NCBI GenBank assembly: GCA_000934385.1
Contig: KN880746.1
Coordinates: forward strand, 1 to 25,071
DNA: 25,071 bases
Reading direction: 5' to 3'
Origin: Cylindrobasidium torrendii FP15055 ss-10
Taxonomy: Eukaryota; Basidiomycota; Agaricomycetes; Agaricales; Physalacriaceae
The notes under the pieces are model-generated. The model saw only the letters and a list, made by a program, of their open reading frames with translations, did no database searches and was not told where the DNA came from. Positions 21,084-25,071 of this stretch are shown one piece after another (the first letter of the stretch is position 1; each line of letters begins with the position of its first letter). The position numbers were made by a program, and so were the translations under genes.

Positions 21084-21978
21084 ATGTCAACACAATCGGA
21101 AGACTCAGTACATGCTCTGGCGCAGTCATTCGCCATGATAATTGCCAGCGAAATTGGCGACAAAACCTTTCTCATTGCGGCAATCTTGGCGATGCGACAC
21201 GCTCGGATGACCGTGTTTGCTGGCGCTTTTGGATCTCTCGTGGTCATGTCCATCCTCTCCGCCGGCATGGGACACGTCCTTCCAGCCCTCATACCACGCC
21301 AATGGACCCAAGCACTGGCTGGGATCCTCTTCCTCGTCTTCGGCTGCAAGATGATTATGGAGGGCCGTGCGATGGCCTCAGGAAACGAGAAGATCCAAGA
21401 AGAGATGCGAGAGGCAGAAGAGGAAATCGAGGGCGATGATTCTACGCACGGCGAGGGCGGAGAGGCCTACGAACTTGACCAGATGGAGGCCGCTGCACCA
21501 CGCGTCAAACAGCACACTTCACTCAAGGATGGCGCGCGCAACTTCTGCAGCCTCTTCCTGGGCCCGGTCTTCGTCCAGGCGTTCCTTCTCACTTTCCTCG
21601 GCGAGTGGGGTGACCGCAGCCAAATTGCGACGATTGCATTGGGTGCCGCACATGTGCGTCTTCATTTTCATTTGGATTTCTTCCTCTTATGCCCTCCTAG
21701 AACGTCTACATTGTCTCCTTGGGGACCATCATTGGCCACGCATGCTGCACTGCTCTGGCCGTCATCGGCGGACGCTACGTTTCAACCAAGATCTCTGTGA
21801 AGCATGGTACAGCTCCCTCTTCCACGAATTCCCAACACTTGTCTAATATCCCTCAGTTACTCTTTCTGGCGCTGTCCTCTTCCTTCTCTTCGGAGTCATA
21901 TATTTATACGAAAGCTTTGTTTCTGGCGACATGGATGGAGCCCTTCTCAACAGCCCTGACCACACATCGCACATATAG
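21084..21978 (+). CDS. GDT1: GDT1/TMEM165-family (UPF0016) cation/proton transporter
   Basis: Three exons (21084-21653, 21701-21806, 21857-21978; introns 47 and 50 nt) give 265 residues. Both family signature motifs are present: EIGDKT at E23 and EWGDRS at E174, each on a membrane helix and together forming the ion site. Predicted helices: about 12-32, 42-64 and 72-90, then an acidic cytosolic loop (EEMREAEEEIEGDDS, about 105-140), and three more helices after residue 155 (LGPVFVQAFLLTFLGEWGD; YIVSLGTIIGHACCTALAVIGG; GAVLFLLFGVIYLYESF). The family moves Ca2+/Mn2+ against H+ at the Golgi, supporting glycosylation and Mn/Ca homeostasis (known for yeast Gdt1 and human TMEM165). Length is close to yeast Gdt1. 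The N-terminus is short, with no clear signal peptide, and TATA-like boxes lie very near, so the start may need revision. Confidence 0.93.
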
Positions 21979-22034
21979 ACGCTTATTTATGCGCAATATA
22001 CACGGATCGATACCCACACTAAATCCAAACCTAT

Positions 22035-23478
22035 TCATGCAGTCGACGACACCGTGCTTTCCCGCTCGATGGTGCTGCGGCTTGACCCAGCATGTGCACT
22101 GTTCTTCAGTACCACTTCGGCAACCGCTGGTGCTCCTGCTCGGTGTACAGCGGAGCCAGCGCCTGTCTCGAGCATTCCACTAGGGTCGTAGAGCTGTGGA
22201 ATTGCGGAGACCTGATGATGAGAGTCGATGTGGAACGAGATCATGCCCTCCCTTGTGTGGTTCTGGATGGATTGCTGCAAGCTGACGAGCACGATGATAA
22301 TGGTTGGATATATGCCCTATAAGGATGGTCAATGCCTTTTTCTAGGCCTGAGAGGTGTACGCACCGAGACTTGGTCATTCATACCACCCAGAGTGAGTCG
22401 TGCATAGTTGAGAGCACTGTCAGCAGGTGGCTGGAAGAAGATAATCACTTGAACGGCCTAATGAAGAGGTCAAACTTAAACCAGCTCGAGTGTGAAGAAC
22501 GTCTGACATACCCAGAAAATGCAGTATACAAGCCCGGATTCGACGAGTAGGATTAGGACTTTTGTCCCTTTTGACTTGATGGCAGATTCTCTGATGTATC
22601 TGCGGTGTTGCCTGTATGCCAGGTGAGTGTTCACGTTCGGGCTGCCATAACCGGCGATGGTGACTGACCATGCCCGTATAGCAATGAGTACTGTTGACAC
22701 TACATTGGTCAACAGGGAACTCGCCCATGCCACGGGTTCGGCCCACTCGCAGAGCTGTGATCCAATCGCGGTAGCGCGCTTGTCTTTTGCAAGGCAGTCC
22801 ATCGTCACCACATCGAAGCCTGAATTGCCATGGGTCAATAAATGCCATGGGATGGGGGAATTCTAGGAGAGCGTACAGAAGCATACGACCAAAGTTACTA
22901 TTGGAAGCAACACGAGCAGGCGTCCTTTTCGAGACGTTTTCCAGATGGCCCAAGCACGCCAGATGACAACAGAGTCGGCGATGAGCATCTTAATGCCAAA
23001 GGTTATTTGCTTGTTCGCAGGGAGAAAAGGACGACGTACGTTCATTAACCACAGGAACTCGCATGGGAGGATAAACTTCGCTTGTGTTGGTTGGGCTAGA
23101 GCCATATAACGACTAGCCAAGTCGAGGTCGACGTTCTTGGAAAACGTCCCCAAGAACACTATGAAGAACGCCGACATGTTTATGCTCCAGATTGCGCTGG
23201 AAGAGATGAAGAGAATGATGGTCGTGCCGAGGATGAACATAGCCGGGAGGGAGAACGGACGCTTCTTTCTACAGTGGTCTGAGTACCGATGCAATGAGAA
23301 ACGGTTCTACCAGGACGTACATCTGGACGCGAAGGGCGTATGTGAAGAGAACAACGTATGCAGACCATAGCATACTTTCGCTAAATAGCCCAGCAAGCGT
23401 GGCTGACATTCGGAGTGAAATCGCGCGAAGTACTGCTTGGTCCGCGTCGTTGAGAGGTGCAGGTGAGGCGTCAGACAT
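22035..23478 (-). CDS. Seven-transmembrane membrane protein of a mushroom-expanded family
   Basis: Seven exons (23478-23321, 23268-23040, 22988-22877, 22819-22669, 22611-22512, 22457-22365, 22316-22035) give 374 residues; introns are 48-57 nt. Seven hydrophobic segments are visible: AGLFSESMLWSAYVVLFTYAL; FILGTTIILFISSSAIWSI; IADSVVIWRAWAIW; LLVLLPIVTLVVCFCF; WASSLLTNVVSTVLIAIRAW; VLILLVESGLVYCIFWAV; YPTIIIVLVSL. Motifs such as VIWRAW, the basic WQHRR after TM5, LVESGLVYC and GIYPTIIIVLV are typical of a large family of Agaricomycete serpentine membrane proteins, often annotated only as hypothetical or as integral membrane proteins. The C-terminus is a long hydrophilic Ser-rich tail. A receptor-like role is inferred from topology only. 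The stop lies 56 nt from the convergent GDT1-type gene, so the 3'UTRs probably overlap. Confidence 0.85.
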
Positions 23479-24010
23479 TGTTGCAATGGATGGATAGTAT
23501 GAACCTCTGTAATTTTCCAGGCCAAGTTTTATACTTTTGATACTGGTCTGCTTAGCGCTATACACCCTGCGTGGAAACAGGCCGTTGACAACCCAATCCG
23601 ACTGCAAAACTACCCCACCAAAGTCCACTGATTGTGGCAGGTCGCGCGTGGGTAATACAATAGCTCTACGCGAAGTTAAAGACCCTTGATTCTATAGATT
23701 GCCGTTACGCGTTGCGTTCGAATTGAAGAGGTGGCAGTGTCACGATCTGCGCCAGGATGTTGAACAGTAGAAACACCTCAGTTGGCCACAGCGCCTCGAG
23801 TGATGGCCCCTGGTACCCAGGTCTCGAAAATACAAAATGGCAATCGAAATCACGTTTAGAGCATAGTGGTGTCTTCCAAGCGCTCATTTACGGACTCGGG
23901 ATTGGGCAGCAGAGCGATGATAAGCGCTTGGGCTAGTCATCACTAAATGTTGGAAATTATTGTGCCCGATTGCGGCGATTGCGGACGCGCATAACTATTT
24001 TGATGAGTTG

Positions 24011-24032
24011 ACAACCAATTTTGACTGGTTGT
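24011..24032. repeat. Hairpin: perfect 7-bp inverted repeat with 8-nt loop
   Basis: ACAACCA (24011-24017) and TGGTTGT (24026-24032) are perfect reverse complements around ATTTTGAC. It lies in a patch of related short repeats. It is not followed by a T-run and is far from any stop codon, so it is not an obvious terminator. Confidence 0.6.
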
Positions 24033-24084
24033 AATCCACTCAAAACGATTGTGAGGGGTTACAGAGCCTCGTAACAATTGTAGA

Positions 24085-24097
24085 GGATTGTGAAGCT
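24085..24097 (+). repeat. Left arm of a 13-bp inverted repeat
   Basis: GGATTGTGAAGCT is repeated in reverse complement at 25017-25029, about 920 nt away. Similarity extends imperfectly outward on one side: TTGTAGA before this copy matches TTTGTA in the other copy read on the minus strand. Possible terminal inverted repeats of a small non-autonomous element. Confidence 0.4.
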
Positions 24098-24352
24098 GCG
24101 GTTGCCCAGCAGATTGAGGACTTAGCGTGATACACACCCTAAGCTCCCGGCACGCTTTTTCGGCATAACGCGTTGCACGATCGAGTTTGTTCAGGGCCTT
24201 ATAAGGCGCTGCTAATCATTTGAACGCTGGTCTTCTCTTGCACTCGTACCAACACACAGTGAGGACTCCGTCAAAATGCTAGGAGCAGTCGCGGTCTCTA
24301 GCTAACTTCAAAGTTCAGTACAGGGTACTAGGCCTTGCATCGCGTTCGCGAG

Positions 24353-24760
24353 GTGAAGGTAAGTCGGTGATGTTTAGGCTGCTCCCAACTTGAACGTCGA
24401 GGGCTCGAGTCGCTGGGAGTGTAGTTGGTGCGCTTTCGACACGGGCCTTTGGGACTTGGGAACCACATGTGGCATATGCCACAACGGCAAGGTGCGTTCG
24501 TGTCCAAGGGTTCCCGTTACTTGGTTACTTATCATTTGTTGCAGCTGACAACGAGGTTCTCAGATGGAGCGGAGGGAGCGCCCTATGGCAAATGCGCAGC
24601 ACGGCGCGGCGGCGTTGTTGTTTTAGAACAGGTGCGTTGCATACCACCCATTGTGCATGAGTGTAACTGACACAATACGGCAGCAACTCGTTTCTCCCAC
24701 CCTCGACAGCCTGTCGCCGCCAGCGCTGTCAGGCAGAGGTTTGTGGATGGCACCGTCGCT
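24353..24760 (+). pseudogene. Possible decayed APC11-like RING-H2 gene fragment
   Basis: Splice-like blocks read in a consistent order. GTGAAG then GTAAGT stands where an APC11 gene would have ATG-AAG. Block 24402-24491 encodes GSSRWECSWCAFDTG LWDLGTTCGICHNGK, whose spaced Trp, DTG and CGIC resemble the start of the APC11 RING. Block 24545-24631 contains APYGKCAARRG, which recalls the PLVWGKC..H part, but the Trp lies in another frame. Block from 24684 contains RQRFVDGT in a different frame. Introns of 43-53 nt with GTAAGT/GTGCGT donors separate them. No ATG start is present, most zinc ligands are missing and the frame shifts, so if related it is a relic. APC11 is the catalytic RING subunit of the anaphase-promoting complex. 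Chance resemblance remains quite possible. Confidence 0.25.
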
Positions 24761-25071
24761 CGTGTCTATTTCTCGGCCTATTTTATTACATTTCGTCTCC
24801 CATCGTTCTTCTTGACCATACTATACTATGATACTACATTATACTGTTATGCATTGGCCGAAATATTATTATTTGAAACCACAACATACCTGCGAAAATT
24901 TGAATAAAATTGTGACATGTGACATCTCAAATACCTGTATTTGCCTGAGAAACAATTGCCATTTTGCAGAGCGGCAAGCATGCATAACCGACGACAACCG
25001 GACACCACTATTATGAAGCTTCACAATCCTACAAAATCGATTTTGACGGGTTGTGGCCTGAGGCGAAAGGT
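24761..25071. other. AT-rich right end, no gene recognised
   Basis: About 310 nt with a clear drop in GC content (about 24780-24960, many TTATTA and ATACTA strings). It ends in short repeats related to those at 23960-24100 (GATTTTGACGGGTTGT). The only open frame is 62 codons and has no recognisable features. Confidence 0.4.
25017..25029 (-). repeat. Right arm of a 13-bp inverted repeat
   Basis: AGCTTCACAATCC is the exact reverse complement of 24085-24097. Flanking bases ACAAAATCGATTTTG form a small palindrome. An element boundary or target-site duplication is not evident, partly because the window ends 42 nt further on. Confidence 0.4.

Larger units (their letters stand above)
23479..24352. 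other. Upstream region of the 7-TM gene, no gene recognised
   Basis: Contains the promoter of the minus-strand 7-TM gene. ORFs here are under 65 codons and show no recognisable signature. From about 23960 to 24100 there is a short-period, repeat-rich patch with many variants of GATTGYGR / GGATTGTGA, including the hairpin and inverted-repeat arm listed separately. An ATG at about 24274 begins no long frame. Confidence 0.45.

Noticed and set aside
21367..21846. Alternative-frame 159-codon ORF inside the GDT1-type gene
   Set aside because: Shadow of the transporter frame; Arg/Ser-rich with no membrane segments.

Overview
This is a eukaryotic nuclear window, almost certainly from a basidiomycete fungus of the Agaricomycetes type. 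The genes carry many very short introns (about 44-63 nt, one of 129 nt) with GTRNGT-type donors and CTRAC/CTNAY-like branch sites. Gene spacing is compact, and several families are typical of mushroom-forming fungi: a 7-TM serpentine membrane protein, ankyrin/MYND proteins, an RBR ubiquitin ligase with a mushroom-type N-terminal domain, and a giant GTPase/vWA protein. All gene models were spliced by hand from the sequence. Every exon phase closes, but no transcript evidence was available.

Left part (1-5300). The 5' portion of a Rad4/XPC-type DNA repair gene lies on the minus strand and runs off the left edge. A gene-poor stretch of nearly 3 kb follows. After it comes a plus-strand gene with a TATA box and a 5'UTR intron, encoding a 298-residue Ser/Asn/Gly/Tyr-rich repeat protein.

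Middle-left (5500-9250). Two paralogous genes are arranged head to head around a 323-nt shared promoter region. Each has the order ankyrin-like region, two SEC-C-type zinc motifs, C-terminal MYND finger, and the intron positions are conserved. They come from an inverted duplication.

Middle (9658-18267, minus). One gene with 38 hand-resolved exons encodes a 2222-residue protein: a long N-terminal region, a GBP/VLIG/atlastin-like G domain with intact P-loop, a helical segment, a long Cys/His-rich region, and a C-terminal vWA domain with intact MIDAS. It is the most unusual object in the window. A 283-nt divergent promoter separates it from a plus-strand gene (18551-20782) for an RBR E3 ubiquitin ligase. 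That ligase has an N-terminal domain with conserved-looking Cys and Asp-Ser-His motifs suggestive of a papain-like fold.

Right part (21084-25071). A GDT1/TMEM165-type cation transporter (plus) converges, with only 56 nt between stop codons, on a 7-TM membrane protein gene (minus). The last 1.6 kb holds no intact gene that I can recognise. It contains short hairpins, a 13-bp inverted repeat about 0.9 kb apart and, between those arms, a fragment resembling a decayed APC11-type RING-H2 gene.

The genes do not form an obvious pathway. The one functional link worth considering is the divergent pair of the GTPase-vWA giant and the RBR ligase, which may be co-regulated.
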